64,000 bases of DNA, taken from contig CP000781.1 of NCBI GenBank assembly GCA_000017645.1, positions 434,001 to 498,000 of the forward strand, given 5' to 3'. This document shows positions 54,861 to 63,778 of the stretch, piece after piece. Numbering within the stretch: the stretch's first letter is position 1; every line of letters begins with the position of its first letter. The notes beneath the pieces are model-generated. The model was not told the DNA's origin. It did no database searches and saw nothing but the letters and a program-made list of their open reading frames with translations. The DNA comes from Xanthobacter autotrophicus Py2. Lineage in GTDB: Bacteria; Pseudomonadota; Alphaproteobacteria; Rhizobiales; Xanthobacteraceae. A program made the position numbers and the translations under genes.

Positions 54861-55085
54861 TTAGAGGGCGGTCCAGTACGGCTCACACCCGGCCGGCGGC
54901 TTCGCGGCTGTGGCTCCGTGGCGGCGCTTCAGCTCGGCGCAGGCGAAAGCGCGGGCATCGGCGGGGAGCTTGGAATTGATGGCGGTGCCGATCTCGTCAT
55001 AGGGCTCGCCGGAGACATAGACGTAGAAGGCCCAGTAGCCGCCGACGAGGACGACCACGATGAGCAGCAGGCGGATGAGACCCAT
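54861..55085 (-). CDS. Small membrane-anchored hypothetical protein
   Basis: 74 residues: one N-terminal helix (LIRLLLIVVVLVGGYWAFYV) followed by a short soluble tail with two cysteines (ACAELKRRHG and GCEPYW). I recognise no family. It is backed by a good terminator downstream. It overlaps the 3' end of the longer frame from 55657. Confidence 0.7.
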   Translation of the reverse strand: MGLIRLLLIVVVLVGGYWAFYVYVSGEPYDEIGTAINSKLPADARAFACAELKRRHGATAAKPPAGCEPYWTAL

Positions 55086-55657
55086 GGCGTGACGCCTTCT
55101 CCTTCACCCGTGCGCATCACGGGCATGGCGGGAACGCCGGAGCTACGGTGAAGGTTCACGCCGGGGCGCTGTGCGGGGGCGGAGGGCCAGAGGGTGGAGA
55201 GGGGGGAACACAGGGCGAGCATGAGGAAGAGCGGGACGGCGGTGATGAGGCCGCAAAAGACTGCGCCCGCGCAAATACCCTCATCGAAATCGATTTTCCG
55301 GAACTCTTCCGGCGTCGCGTAAGTGATGTCCTCCCCGAGGTTGTAAGGCGGACCCTTTTCATATTTGGCTTTTTGTTCTGTCAGGAACTTGCGTTCCGTC
55401 ATGAATATCGCGCGCCAGCACCAGAAGGTTGTTACTGGAAGGCTCCAGATCAACGCGAATTCCCAGATCCTTGTGCCGGTCTTTTGATCGAAGACCCAGC
55501 CGGGACAATAGGTTCGCGAGGAGTCGATCCAAGCCAGGATGCCGATGGTCGTCGCCAAAACAAGGAGACACCCCACCGCCGCCAGCCGCGTTACCTTCAA
55601 CTGGAATTTCGGCGTCAGCTTGGGAAACGGGTTCCAGTCTTCGCTGTAGCTCGGCAT
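54929..55657 (-). CDS. Hypothetical membrane protein with overlapping 3' end
   Basis: Up to 242 residues. The first 150 or so look real: AVGCLLVLATTIGILAWI, WEFALIWSLPVTTFWCWRAI and CAGAVFCGLITAVPLFLMLA are three membrane helices, with an intervening polar loop. The last 75 residues overlap the 74-residue gene in another frame and are Ser/Pro-rich, typical of a chance continuation. A stop was probably lost, or a frameshift joins two frames. No family is recognised. Confidence 0.55.
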   Translation of the reverse strand: MPSYSEDWNPFPKLTPKFQLKVTRLAAVGCLLVLATTIGILAWIDSSRTYCPGWVFDQKTGTRIWEFALIWSLPVTTFWCWRAIFMTERKFLTEQKAKYEKGPPYNLGEDITYATPEEFRKIDFDEGICAGAVFCGLITAVPLFLMLALCSPLSTLWPSAPAQRPGVNLHRSSGVPAMPVMRTGEGEGVTPWVSSACCSSWSSSSAATGPSTSMSPASPMTRSAPPSIPSSPPMPALSPAPS

Positions 55658-55688
55658 GGCGCGCCTCCGCCGGACATCTGAACCCGCC

Positions 55689-56990
55689 TCACCCCGCCCG
55701 CTTCATCACGCTGACGAAGAAGCCGTCCGTCCCCGTCCGGCGGGGGGTCATCAGGATGCCCTCGCGGCTGGTGAGGGCGGCGTCCGCAAGGGCCTGCCCG
55801 TGCGCGCCGAGGGACAGAACAGTCTCGTTGGGCGGCACCACGTGGAAATCCTCCCGCTTGGAGAGCAGCGCGCGCACCTGCGCTCCGTTCTCCTCGTCCA
55901 GCAGGGAGCAGGTGACATAGGCGAGCCGCCCGCCGGGGCGCACATAATGGGCGGCTTCTTCCAGGATCTTGGCCTGCTCGGCGGTGCGCTGGGCGAGTGC
56001 ACCGGGGCGCACCCGCCATTTGGCGTCGGGATTGCGGCGCCAGGTGCCGGTGCCGGTGCAGGGGGCGTCCACCAGAACGAGATCCATGCGGCCTTCAAGG
56101 TCGTGGAGCACGTCCTCGGCGCCGCGCGGACTCCTCACCTGCACGTTGCGCACGCCGGCGCGGGCGAGGCGCTCGTGCATGGGTTTCAGGCGGCGGATGT
56201 CGCTGTCGTGGGCGTAAAGCTGGCCCTTGTTGTCCATGAGGGCGGCAAATTCCAGCGTCTTGCCGCCAGCACCCGCGCACAGGTCCAGCACCTGGGATCC
56301 GGGCACCGGGCGGGCGAGGATGGCGGCGATCTGCGAGCCCTCGTCCTGCACCTCCACCTCGCCCCGCAGGAAGGCGGGCTCGGCGGAGACCGGCGGGGCC
56401 TTGCCCTCGGAATCCAGCAGGATGCGCAGGGCGAGAGGCGAGAAGCGGCCCGGCGCCGGGTTGAGATGGGACAGCTCGGCGCGCACCGCCTCCGGCTCGC
56501 CCTTCAGGGTGTTGACGCGCAGGTCCAGCGGCGCGCGGGTGGCGAGCGCAGCGCCTTCCGCCACCACGTCCTCGCCGAAGACGTGGCGCAGGGAGGCGTG
56601 GAGCCACTGGGGATAGTCGCCGCGGACGAAGGGCGGCGCGCCCTTGATGCTCGGGTCGGCGAGGCGGGCGCGCTCGTCCTCGGTCAGGGGCGCCGGCGCG
56701 AAGCGGGAGCCGTCCGCCAGTGCCGCGATGGCCTCGCCATCCAGTCCCCGCATGAGCACCAGCATGCCCAGCACCAGCGCGCGCGGCTCCTCGGAGCCCA
56801 TGACATGGGCGGCGGAGGCGCGCCGGCGCAGGGTGTCGTAGACGATGCCGGCGATGGCGGCGCGGTCGCCGGAGCCGGCGAAGCGGTGGGAGAGGCCCCA
56901 GTCCTTCAGGGCATCGGCGGCGGGCCGGCGGCGGGTGGTGAGGTCGGTGAGGACCTCGATGGCGGCGGAGATACGGGCGGCGGGGATCAT
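55689..56990 (-). CDS. rsmB: 16S rRNA (cytosine-C5) methyltransferase, RsmB/NOP family
   Basis: 433 residues. An N-terminal NusB-like domain (about 1-130) precedes a SAM methyltransferase. VLDLCAGAGGKTLE is motif I, DAPCTGTGTWRRNPD is motif IV with the release cysteine, and VTCSLLDEENG carries the catalytic Cys (motif VI). RsmB methylates C967 of 16S rRNA; other NOP/Sun members are alike, so the exact target is inferred. Ends 10 bp before the next gene's stop region on the same strand. Confidence 0.88.
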   Translation of the reverse strand: MIPAARISAAIEVLTDLTTRRRPAADALKDWGLSHRFAGSGDRAAIAGIVYDTLRRRASAAHVMGSEEPRALVLGMLVLMRGLDGEAIAALADGSRFAPAPLTEDERARLADPSIKGAPPFVRGDYPQWLHASLRHVFGEDVVAEGAALATRAPLDLRVNTLKGEPEAVRAELSHLNPAPGRFSPLALRILLDSEGKAPPVSAEPAFLRGEVEVQDEGSQIAAILARPVPGSQVLDLCAGAGGKTLEFAALMDNKGQLYAHDSDIRRLKPMHERLARAGVRNVQVRSPRGAEDVLHDLEGRMDLVLVDAPCTGTGTWRRNPDAKWRVRPGALAQRTAEQAKILEEAAHYVRPGGRLAYVTCSLLDEENGAQVRALLSKREDFHVVPPNETVLSLGAHGQALADAALTSREGILMTPRRTGTDGFFVSVMKRAG

Positions 56991-57000
56991 GGTCTATCCG

Positions 57001-57663
57001 TCAGGGGCGCGCGGCGGCGGGCTGAAGACCTTCCGCCTCCAGCTGCCGGGCGAAGAGGTCGAGGGCTGTGCCCAGCTTCTCGTCGATCACGTGGAGATAT
57101 TCGGTCCAGTCGCCATAGCCGGTCAGCTCGGCCTTGCCGTCGCTGATGCCGCGCAGGCCGATCATGGGCAGGCCGTGGCGCCGGGCGGCGCGCAGCACGG
57201 CGAAGCTCTCCATGTCCACCATGTCCTCAGCGATGGCATCATAGGCGGCGCCCGACACGATGTTGGCGCCGGTGGACAGGGAGGCTTCCGGCACGCCCTT
57301 GATGCGGTGGGCCAGCTCGATCACCGCTGGCTCGTCGAGGAAGGGGGTGCGCCCCTTCTCGAAGCCCAGGGCGGAGGCATCCATGTCGCGATAGGCGACC
57401 CTCGCCACCTGGTAGACTTCCGCATGGTCAAGGCGGCGCGAGCCGGCCGAGCCGAGGGTGAAGACCACGTCCGGCAGAAGGTTCTGGTGGGCGAGGAGGG
57501 CGAGGGCCCGTGCCGTCTCCACCGCCGCCTCCACCGGCCCAACCCCGGTGATGAGGGGATCGATGCGGGACTTCAGATGGGGGCCGTATTCCTGGCTGGT
57601 GGCCATCACGAACAAAATGGAATGGCCGCCGATGGAAGACAGGTGGCGGGCGGGGTCGGTCAT
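57001..57663 (-). CDS. 5'-methylthioadenosine/S-adenosylhomocysteine nucleosidase-like protein
   Basis: 220 residues, nucleoside phosphorylase fold. ITGVGPVEAAVETARAL matches the purine-binding part and VDMESFAVLRAARRHG the MTAN signature (Met-Glu at the ribose). ISDGKAE supplies the catalytic Asp. MTAN cleaves MTA and SAH to adenine and a thio-sugar. Some features are shorter than E. coli MtnN, so a related nucleosidase is possible. Start at 57663 (MTDPARHL). Confidence 0.82.
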   Translation of the reverse strand: MTDPARHLSSIGGHSILFVMATSQEYGPHLKSRIDPLITGVGPVEAAVETARALALLAHQNLLPDVVFTLGSAGSRRLDHAEVYQVARVAYRDMDASALGFEKGRTPFLDEPAVIELAHRIKGVPEASLSTGANIVSGAAYDAIAEDMVDMESFAVLRAARRHGLPMIGLRGISDGKAELTGYGDWTEYLHVIDEKLGTALDLFARQLEAEGLQPAAARP

Positions 57664-57742
57664 CAAGATCACCTGAGACGCAAGGCGGGAGCGCAAAGTT
57701 TAACTCCTCGACCGCCCCGCTTCGCCTGTCAACCAGTCGCCT

Positions 57743-58099
57743 TCAGATGTTGAGCAGGATGGCGAAGGCGAACAGCACCCACATCAGCGCCAGCACCGCA
57801 AGGCTCGCCAGGTCGAAACTGACCCCGAAATTGATGCGCCCGCGTGCCTCCGCAGACAGCAGGTGCGGGAAGGCGGAGATCAGGCGCAGCAGCACGAACA
57901 CCCAGGCCAGCACCACGAAGATGATGTCTGCCTTGCGGGTGTAAAGGGCGAGGATGGTCAGCGTGTAGAACAGCACCGCCGCCAGCCCGGCGCGCAGGCC
58001 GTCGGCCGTCACCTCGGTGGATTTGACGGCGCGCAGCAGCACCGCGAGCACCAGGGCCACATGCACGAAGAGGGGAAGAAGGATCATCTGGACCGACAT
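57743..58099 (-). CDS. MAPEG-like small integral membrane protein
   Basis: 118 residues with four helices (MILLPLFVHVALVLAVLL; AVLFYTLTILALY; IIFVVLAWVFVLLRLI; LASLAVLALMWVLFAFAILL). The spacing and the FVLLRLISAFPH loop resemble MAPEG (membrane-associated eicosanoid/glutathione) proteins. Function is unknown. CGGAGG precedes the ATG at 58099; the longer frame is arginine-rich and lacks a site. It diverges from the iron-permease-like gene. Confidence 0.7.
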   Translation of the reverse strand: MSVQMILLPLFVHVALVLAVLLRAVKSTEVTADGLRAGLAAVLFYTLTILALYTRKADIIFVVLAWVFVLLRLISAFPHLLSAEARGRINFGVSFDLASLAVLALMWVLFAFAILLNI

Positions 58100-58241
58100 G
58101 GGGGCCTCCGTCGCGGGACGCGCAAGCCCCAGCCTCACCCGCTCAAGCCGCGCCGGCTCGAACGTCGCCAGCTCAAGCGTCGCCAAAGGGGGGAACCGCA
58201 GCCGCGGCCGTTCGTTCCCTCCGAGGTCAGGAGGAGACGAC

Positions 58242-58730
58242 ATGGCTGCACAGGGATCGATCGAGGAGCTGCGGCGTACCGTGGAGCAAGGCCGCGCCCC
58301 GCGCCCGCTGTTCACCCGCTTCTCCCAGATGGCGGCCCGCTACACCGGCAAGCCCGCGACTTTCATCGGCGCCATGGCCATCATCGTGGTGTGGGGGATG
58401 ACGGGGCCGCTGTTCGGCTTCAACGACACTTGGCAGCTGGTCATCAACACCTCCACCTCCATCGTCACCTTCCTCATGGTGTTCCTGATCCAGAACAGCC
58501 AGAACCGCGATACGGCGGCGCTCCAGATCAAGCTGGACGAACTCATCGCGCGCCTCGACGGGCCGCGCGAGGTGCTGCTGGATCTGGAGGACCTGGACGA
58601 GGACACGCTGGAGCGCCTGCGCCTGGAATACGCCCTCCTGGCCGACAAGGCACGCGAGAGCCAGGATTCCGGCGCCAGGCGGGAGGCTGCCTGCCCCGAG
58701 CCGGCGGACCCGGCAGGCGCCAAGGCGTGA
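58242..58730 (+). CDS. Low-affinity iron permease family membrane protein
   Basis: 162 residues. Two or three helices (FIGAMAIIVVWGMTGPLFGF, NTSTSIVTFLMVFLIQNSQN) followed by NRDTAALQIKLDELIARLDG form the Iron_permease (PF04120) pattern, with a charged coiled tail. GGAGGAGA right before the ATG decides the start. The family was named after a yeast low-affinity iron transporter; transport by bacterial members is unproven. Confidence 0.82.
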   Translation: MAAQGSIEELRRTVEQGRAPRPLFTRFSQMAARYTGKPATFIGAMAIIVVWGMTGPLFGFNDTWQLVINTSTSIVTFLMVFLIQNSQNRDTAALQIKLDELIARLDGPREVLLDLEDLDEDTLERLRLEYALLADKARESQDSGARREAACPEPADPAGAKA

Positions 58731-58743
58731 GCGCGCGGCGCGT

Positions 58744-60468
58744 TCAGCCGCGGGGCAGGGGATCGACCGCGAAGGCCTCGGGCGGCAGGCCGGCGCGGGC
58801 GCGTGCCACCATGGTCTCGAACGCCCGCTCCATGTGGCGGGCGTGGCGGTCGATGTCGAACAGGGGCGAGGTGGGGCGGGCGGCCGCAAGGCGCGCGCGG
58901 GCCTGCGCCAGCGCTGCCGGATCGTTGGCGATGGCCACGGCCTTGGCGACGAAGCCCTCCACGTCGGTGGTGATGAAGTCGGCCAGATCCATCTGGGTCA
59001 TGATGCTGGCGGCGACCCGCGACGCGAACGAGCGGCCGGTGCGTGTCACCATGGGCAGGCCCATGCGCAGCATGTCGCTGGCCGTGGTGTGGGCGGTGTA
59101 GGGGAAGGTGTCGAGGAAGAGGTCCGCCAGCGGCAGCCGGGCGAAATGATCTTTCAGCGGCACCATGGGCGCGAACACAAGGCGGGCGGGGTCGAGGCCC
59201 CGTGCTTCCGCCTCCCGGCGCAGGTTGTCGGCGCTATTCTCCCGGCTCTCCAGCACCCATAGCACCGAGCCGGGCACCGCCTTGAGGATGCGCGTGTAGG
59301 CGGAAAAGACCTCCGGATCGAGCTTCCAGGCTGAATTGAAGGCGCAGAACACGAAGGCGTCGTCCGGCAGGCCGCAATCGGCCCGGGTCGGGCGCTCGCC
59401 CACCGGCAGGTCCGGGTCATTGGGCTGGTAGCAGTCCGGCAGGTGGACGATCTTCTCAGTGTAGAAGGCGGCGTCGGCGAACGGCAGGACCACCGGGTCG
59501 GCGATCACATAGTCCATGAAGGGCGCGCCGCTGGTGCCCGGATAGCCGAGATAACTCACCTGCACCGGCGCCGGGCGTTCCGCGAACGCGGCCAGCCGCT
59601 CGCCGCTGGTGTGGCCCATGAGATCCACGAACACGTCGATCCCGAGGGCAGCCACCTCCTCGGCGATGGCCGCCGGGGTCGCCTTCTCCCTGTCGAGAAA
59701 GTGGTCGACCGCGTCGATGATTCTCTGGCGATGCTCGGACGCGTCGTTGTAGCTCACCGATATGGCGGTCACCTCGAAGCGGCTGCGGTCATGCCGCGCC
59801 AGCAGCTTGGAGATCAGGAAGGTGGTCGCATGGGTGCGGAAGTCCGCGGACAGATAGGCGACGCGGATCGGTCCCGAGGCGGTGCGCCGGGCCGAATGGT
59901 CGAACGTGCGCGGGCGGGCCGGGGTCTGTTCCTCGGCCACCTTGCGCCGGGCCGAGGCCAGATGCAGCGCCGGATCGTCCACATAGAGGGCGGCGAAGGG
60001 CAGGGCCGGAACATTCGGCTCGGAAACGCCCCGCTTCAGGTTCTCGAACAGTCGGTCGTGGCCGCGCCAGTCCCAGATCGCCCGCCGGTGCGGCAGCAAT
60101 AGATTGGCGGACAGCGGCAGGCTGGGGTCGAGGTCGAACGCCCGCTCGATGGCGGCGAGCGACTCGTCCGATTTATTCAGCGCCCCGTAGGCGAGGGAAA
60201 GGTTGTGCCAGGCCTTGGCGTCATCAGGCCGGCGCGCCAGCACCTTCTTGTAAAGCTCGATGGCCTCGATTTCCCGACTTTGCCGCGCGCGGACAATGCC
60301 GAGCAGGTGCATCACGTCCGCCTGATCCGGCGCCGCCCGCAGGATCTTGCGATAGTGCCGGGCCGCTTCCTCATACTGGCCGCGCAGCTGGTGCTGGTAG
60401 CCATCGTAAAGCAGCTTCTGGAGCGCGGGCGTGAGGGGCGGTGGGCCGGGCGGGGGAGAAGGAGGCAT
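58744..60468 (-). CDS. TPR protein with O-GlcNAc transferase-like domain, copy 1
   Basis: 574 residues. TPR repeats (about 15-125: YEEAARHYRKILRAAPDQAD) precede a SPINDLY/Glyco_transf_41 domain: RVAYLSADFRTHATTFLI, VFVDLMGHTSGERLAAF, VSYLGYPGTSG and DTFPYTAHTTASDMLRMGLP. Such proteins O-glycosylate proteins with UDP-sugar; the target is unknown. It is a tandem paralogue of the gene at 60611. It converges on the iron-permease-like gene. Confidence 0.88.
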   Translation of the reverse strand: MPPSPPPGPPPLTPALQKLLYDGYQHQLRGQYEEAARHYRKILRAAPDQADVMHLLGIVRARQSREIEAIELYKKVLARRPDDAKAWHNLSLAYGALNKSDESLAAIERAFDLDPSLPLSANLLLPHRRAIWDWRGHDRLFENLKRGVSEPNVPALPFAALYVDDPALHLASARRKVAEEQTPARPRTFDHSARRTASGPIRVAYLSADFRTHATTFLISKLLARHDRSRFEVTAISVSYNDASEHRQRIIDAVDHFLDREKATPAAIAEEVAALGIDVFVDLMGHTSGERLAAFAERPAPVQVSYLGYPGTSGAPFMDYVIADPVVLPFADAAFYTEKIVHLPDCYQPNDPDLPVGERPTRADCGLPDDAFVFCAFNSAWKLDPEVFSAYTRILKAVPGSVLWVLESRENSADNLRREAEARGLDPARLVFAPMVPLKDHFARLPLADLFLDTFPYTAHTTASDMLRMGLPMVTRTGRSFASRVAASIMTQMDLADFITTDVEGFVAKAVAIANDPAALAQARARLAAARPTSPLFDIDRHARHMERAFETMVARARAGLPPEAFAVDPLPRG

Positions 60469-60610
60469 GGCGTCGCGTGGTCGTTCCCTGAAAGCCGTCT
60501 CTGGAGCCGGATCGGACCAGCCCGTGCCGCAAGAGGATCGGCGGGTGCTCTAGCATGGGCGGGATCGAGGCGATAGCCGAGGGCGCCGCACGGTTCCGGG
60601 CCTTGGGGAT

Positions 60611-62320
60611 TCAGGCGCCGGGGCCCTCGGCGGCGGAGGGCGCGATGATGATATGGTCCGGCGCAGCGCCGGCCATGGCCCGCTCCATCATGGCGAGATA
60701 GGCCGCTTCGATCTGAGCGCGGTAGCGCTGGATGTCAAACAGTCGAGCCCGCGCCGCGCTGTCCTGGAGCCTTGCCCGGAGGGCGGCGAGCCGGGCCGGG
60801 TCGCGGGCCAGCGACAGGGCCAGCGCCTCGTAGGCGGCAGGCGTGTCGGTGACGAGGTCTCCCACTCCGGACAATTGCAGCAGGCGGCCGGCGACCTTCG
60901 AGGCGAAGGAGCGGCCGGTCCGCGTCACCAGCGGCAGCCCGACCCGGAGCGCGTCCGAGGCCGTGGTGTGGGCGGTGTAGGGAAAGGTGTCGAGGAACAG
61001 GTCCGCCAGCGCCATGCGGGCCAAATGCTCCGGCAGGGGGCGGTGCGGTGCGAAGACGAGTCGCTCAGGCGCGACGCCTGCGGCCTCGGCTTCGCGCCTG
61101 AGATTGGCGCGGGCGTCGTCGCCGGCCAGCAGCCACAGCACGCTGCCCGGCACCTCCATCAGCAGGCGCAGCCAGAGGGCGAAGGTGGCGGGATCGAGCT
61201 TGCGCGTATTGTTGAAGGCGCAGAACACGAAGCCGGTGTCCGGCAGGCCGCATTCCGCCCGGCCGGGGCGCGCGGCGAGGGCGAGGGTGGGGTCATTGGG
61301 CTGGTAGGTATCGGGAAGCTGGACCACCTTCTCGCTGAAGAATCGGGCATCTTCCAGCGGCAGCACGAACGGGTCGGCGATCACATAATCCATGAAATCG
61401 GCGCCGCTGGTGCCGGGATAGCCCAGATAGCTCACCTGAACCGGCGCTGCGCGGGCGGCGAAGATCTCGACGCGGTTGCCGTTGGTGTGGCCCATCACAT
61501 CCACCAGGATGTCGATGCCGAGGCTGCGGGCGCGTGCGGCAGTTTCAAGCGGCTGCTCCCGCTCGCAATCGATGAAGCGGTCGACGCTTGCCTCCACCCG
61601 TTTGCGGGCCGGGGAGGCGTCGTTCGGGCCGATGGAGAAGGCGGTGATCTCGAACTTCGAGCGGTCGTGGACCTCCAGCAGCCGGACCAGCAGATGGGTG
61701 GTCGGGTGGTTGCGAAAATCGGCCGACAGGTAGCCGATGCGCACCCGTCCGTCGGTTGGCGCGCGGGCGGGGAGCGGCGTCGGAACGATGCCGGCGCAGC
61801 GGCGGCCCACGGTGCGGCGCGCGGCGGCAAGCTGCAGCGCCGGGTCGTCGAGCCACAGGGTGAAGAAGGGCGGGATCTCCGGCCTCGCCGGGTCCCCGGC
61901 GCGGGCGATGGCCGCCAGAAGCTGAGCGTCGTCCCGCCAGTCGCAGACCGAGCGGCGGGCCGAAAACAGCATGCCCATCCCCTCGGGGAGGGAGGGGTCC
62001 AGCGCCAGGGCGCGGGCGAAGGCCTCCGCACCCTCGCGGTTGCGTTCCACGGCGGTGCAGGCGAGGCCGAAATTATACCAGAGCTTGGCGTCCTGCGGCT
62101 TCAGCGCGGCGGCGGCGCGGTAGAGCGCGATGGCCTCGTCGGTGCGATGCTGGCGCGCGCGCACCATGGCCAGAAGGTGCATGACGTCGGGATGGTCCGG
62201 CACCTTCTTCAGGATCTTGCGATACTGGCGGGCCGCGTCATCCAGAAGGCCGCGCATTTGGGCCTGATAGCCGTCGTGCAGCAGGCGGGTCTGGTCGGGG
62301 GAAAGCGGGGGGATCGACAC
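60611..62320 (-). CDS. TPR protein with O-GlcNAc transferase-like domain, copy 2
   Basis: 569 residues with the same order as its neighbour: LLDDAARQYRKILKKVPDHPD at the TPR end, then VRIGYLSADFRNHPTTHLLV, LVDVMGHTNGNRVEIF, VSYLGYPGTSGADFMDYV and DTFPYTAHTTASDALRVGLP. All these motifs are intact, so both copies are probably active. The copies clearly share ancestry but have diverged widely in the TPR-to-catalytic linker. Likely roles are protein O-glycosylation; the acceptor is unknown. Confidence 0.88.
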   Translation of the reverse strand: MSIPPLSPDQTRLLHDGYQAQMRGLLDDAARQYRKILKKVPDHPDVMHLLAMVRARQHRTDEAIALYRAAAALKPQDAKLWYNFGLACTAVERNREGAEAFARALALDPSLPEGMGMLFSARRSVCDWRDDAQLLAAIARAGDPARPEIPPFFTLWLDDPALQLAAARRTVGRRCAGIVPTPLPARAPTDGRVRIGYLSADFRNHPTTHLLVRLLEVHDRSKFEITAFSIGPNDASPARKRVEASVDRFIDCEREQPLETAARARSLGIDILVDVMGHTNGNRVEIFAARAAPVQVSYLGYPGTSGADFMDYVIADPFVLPLEDARFFSEKVVQLPDTYQPNDPTLALAARPGRAECGLPDTGFVFCAFNNTRKLDPATFALWLRLLMEVPGSVLWLLAGDDARANLRREAEAAGVAPERLVFAPHRPLPEHLARMALADLFLDTFPYTAHTTASDALRVGLPLVTRTGRSFASKVAGRLLQLSGVGDLVTDTPAAYEALALSLARDPARLAALRARLQDSAARARLFDIQRYRAQIEAAYLAMMERAMAGAAPDHIIIAPSAAEGPGA

Positions 62321-62481
62321 GAAGAGGCTTCGGAAGGTTCTGACCGCACGCGCGAATTGCGCCGACGAGTTGCGCCGGCGAGTTACGCCAGCTTGGCGCC
62401 AGCGGGATGCGATTGGACGCTAGCACGGCGGCTTGGGCCGGTATAGTGACGCAACCGGACCCTGTACGACCGGAGACCGCC

Positions 62482-63012
62482 ATGCCCATCTATGCCCTCG
62501 ACGGTGTCGCGCCCACCCTGCCCGCCTCGGGACATTACTGGATCGCGCCGGACGCGGTGCTCATCGGCAATGTGACCCTGAAGGAAGGCGCCAGCATCTG
62601 GTTCGGCAGCGTGCTGCGCGGCGACAACGAGCCCATCGTGGTGGGGGAGGGGTCAAACATCCAGGAAAACTGCGTGCTCCACACCGATCCCGGCTTTCCG
62701 CTCACCCTCGGCACCAACGTGACCGTGGGCCACATGGCGACCCTGCACGGCTGCATCGTGGGTGACGGCAGCCTCATCGGCATGGGCTCCACGGTGCTGA
62801 ACGGGGCGAATATCGCCAGCAAATGCCTCGTCGGCTCCAAGGCGCTGGTGACGGAAGGCAAGGTGTTCGAGCCCTTCTCGCTCATCGTCGGGGCGCCCGC
62901 CAAGGTGGCGCGGCAGATCGACGAGGCGACGGCGGCGCGCCTCGTCGGCACTGCAGAGCATTACCAGCGCAACTGGCAGCGCTATGCCAAGGGCCTGAAG
63001 CGCATCGACTGA
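62482..63012 (+). CDS. Gamma-class carbonic anhydrase family protein
   Basis: 176 residues, left-handed beta-helix. The metal histidines are in NCVLHTDPG and VGHMATLHGC, the usual three-His pattern; VLRGDNEPIVVGEGSNIQEN is a family hallmark. Members include true carbonic anhydrases and acyl-transferase-like proteins (PaaY, YrdA), so the activity is not certain. Start at 62482 (MPIYALDG); the frame is open from 62407. Confidence 0.88.
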   Translation: MPIYALDGVAPTLPASGHYWIAPDAVLIGNVTLKEGASIWFGSVLRGDNEPIVVGEGSNIQENCVLHTDPGFPLTLGTNVTVGHMATLHGCIVGDGSLIGMGSTVLNGANIASKCLVGSKALVTEGKVFEPFSLIVGAPAKVARQIDEATAARLVGTAEHYQRNWQRYAKGLKRID

Positions 63013-63030
63013 CCGGGCCTGGAATAGAAA

Positions 63031-63064
63031 ACGGGCCGGAACCGCGGCGTCGGTTCCGGCCCGT
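63031..63064. terminator. Bidirectional terminator between convergent genes
   Basis: A perfect 14-bp stem (63031-63044 with 63051-63064, 6-nt loop) lies between the carbonic-anhydrase-like and the protease genes. Read leftwards it is followed by TTTTCT, so it can end the protease transcript; rightwards the tail is T-poor. Confidence 0.8.
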
Positions 63065-63109
63065 CTTGCCGCCGTGGCGCGGCCGAAGCCGCGCGCCGGC
63101 GGAAGCTGA

Positions 63110-63778
63110 TCAGCGCCCGGTGCCCACCACCGGGGGAACGCGGGTCTCGCCCAGGGACACCCAGGTGGAGGGATCGGTCTGGGACTGGCGCTTGACGTAG
63201 CGGTATCCGGTGTCCTTCCAGGCGTGGATTTCGGTTTCCTGGTTGTCGAGGATCAGGTCGCCCTTGTCGGTCATGACGGTCAGCACCGCATGGCCGTCGC
63301 CCTCGCGGTCGCGCACCACGGTGATGAGCAGGACCGACGAGGGCCAGCCGATATTGATGAGGCGCCGGCGCTTCTCCAGCACATAGTCCTCGCAGTCGCC
63401 GCGGCCGTCGTCGGGATAGGCCCAGCGCTCGGTCTCGCCGTAATGGTCGAGGTCGGTCTCGGGCTGGACCGTCTCGTTCACGGTGTGGTTGACGCGCTCC
63501 AGCTCGGCGCTGCGCTGGGTGTCGAGCTTCATAACCGTGACGCCGGCGCCGGCCGCTTCGCAATCCTGGGCATGCTCGGCGCAGAAGCGCACATAGCCGG
63601 TGGGGGCGGTGGTGACACGCCCGTCGGCGAGATGGCGGGGCGCGAAGGCGGAAGCGAGATTGGCGAAGCGCGTGTTCTGGGCCCGCTGCTCTTGGGCACT
63701 GGCGGCGCTCACCCCGGCGCACAGGAGCGCTGCGGCGAGGGCCAACAGGAGGCGGGGAGGCGAGATGCGCTTCGACAT
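63110..63778 (-). CDS. Bacterial transglutaminase-like cysteine peptidase (BTLCP)
   Basis: 222 residues. A signal peptide (LLLALAAALLCAGVSAASAQ) precedes a domain with the catalytic triad Cys in GRGDCEDYVLEKR, His in GDGHAVLTV and Asp in DLILDNQ. RFANLASAF is a family landmark. BTLCP (DUF920) proteins are periplasmic cysteine peptidases, some LapG-like and acting on adhesins, others of unknown target. Start at 63778 (MSKRISPPRL). Confidence 0.88.
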   Translation of the reverse strand: MSKRISPPRLLLALAAALLCAGVSAASAQEQRAQNTRFANLASAFAPRHLADGRVTTAPTGYVRFCAEHAQDCEAAGAGVTVMKLDTQRSAELERVNHTVNETVQPETDLDHYGETERWAYPDDGRGDCEDYVLEKRRRLINIGWPSSVLLITVVRDREGDGHAVLTVMTDKGDLILDNQETEIHAWKDTGYRYVKRQSQTDPSTWVSLGETRVPPVVGTGR

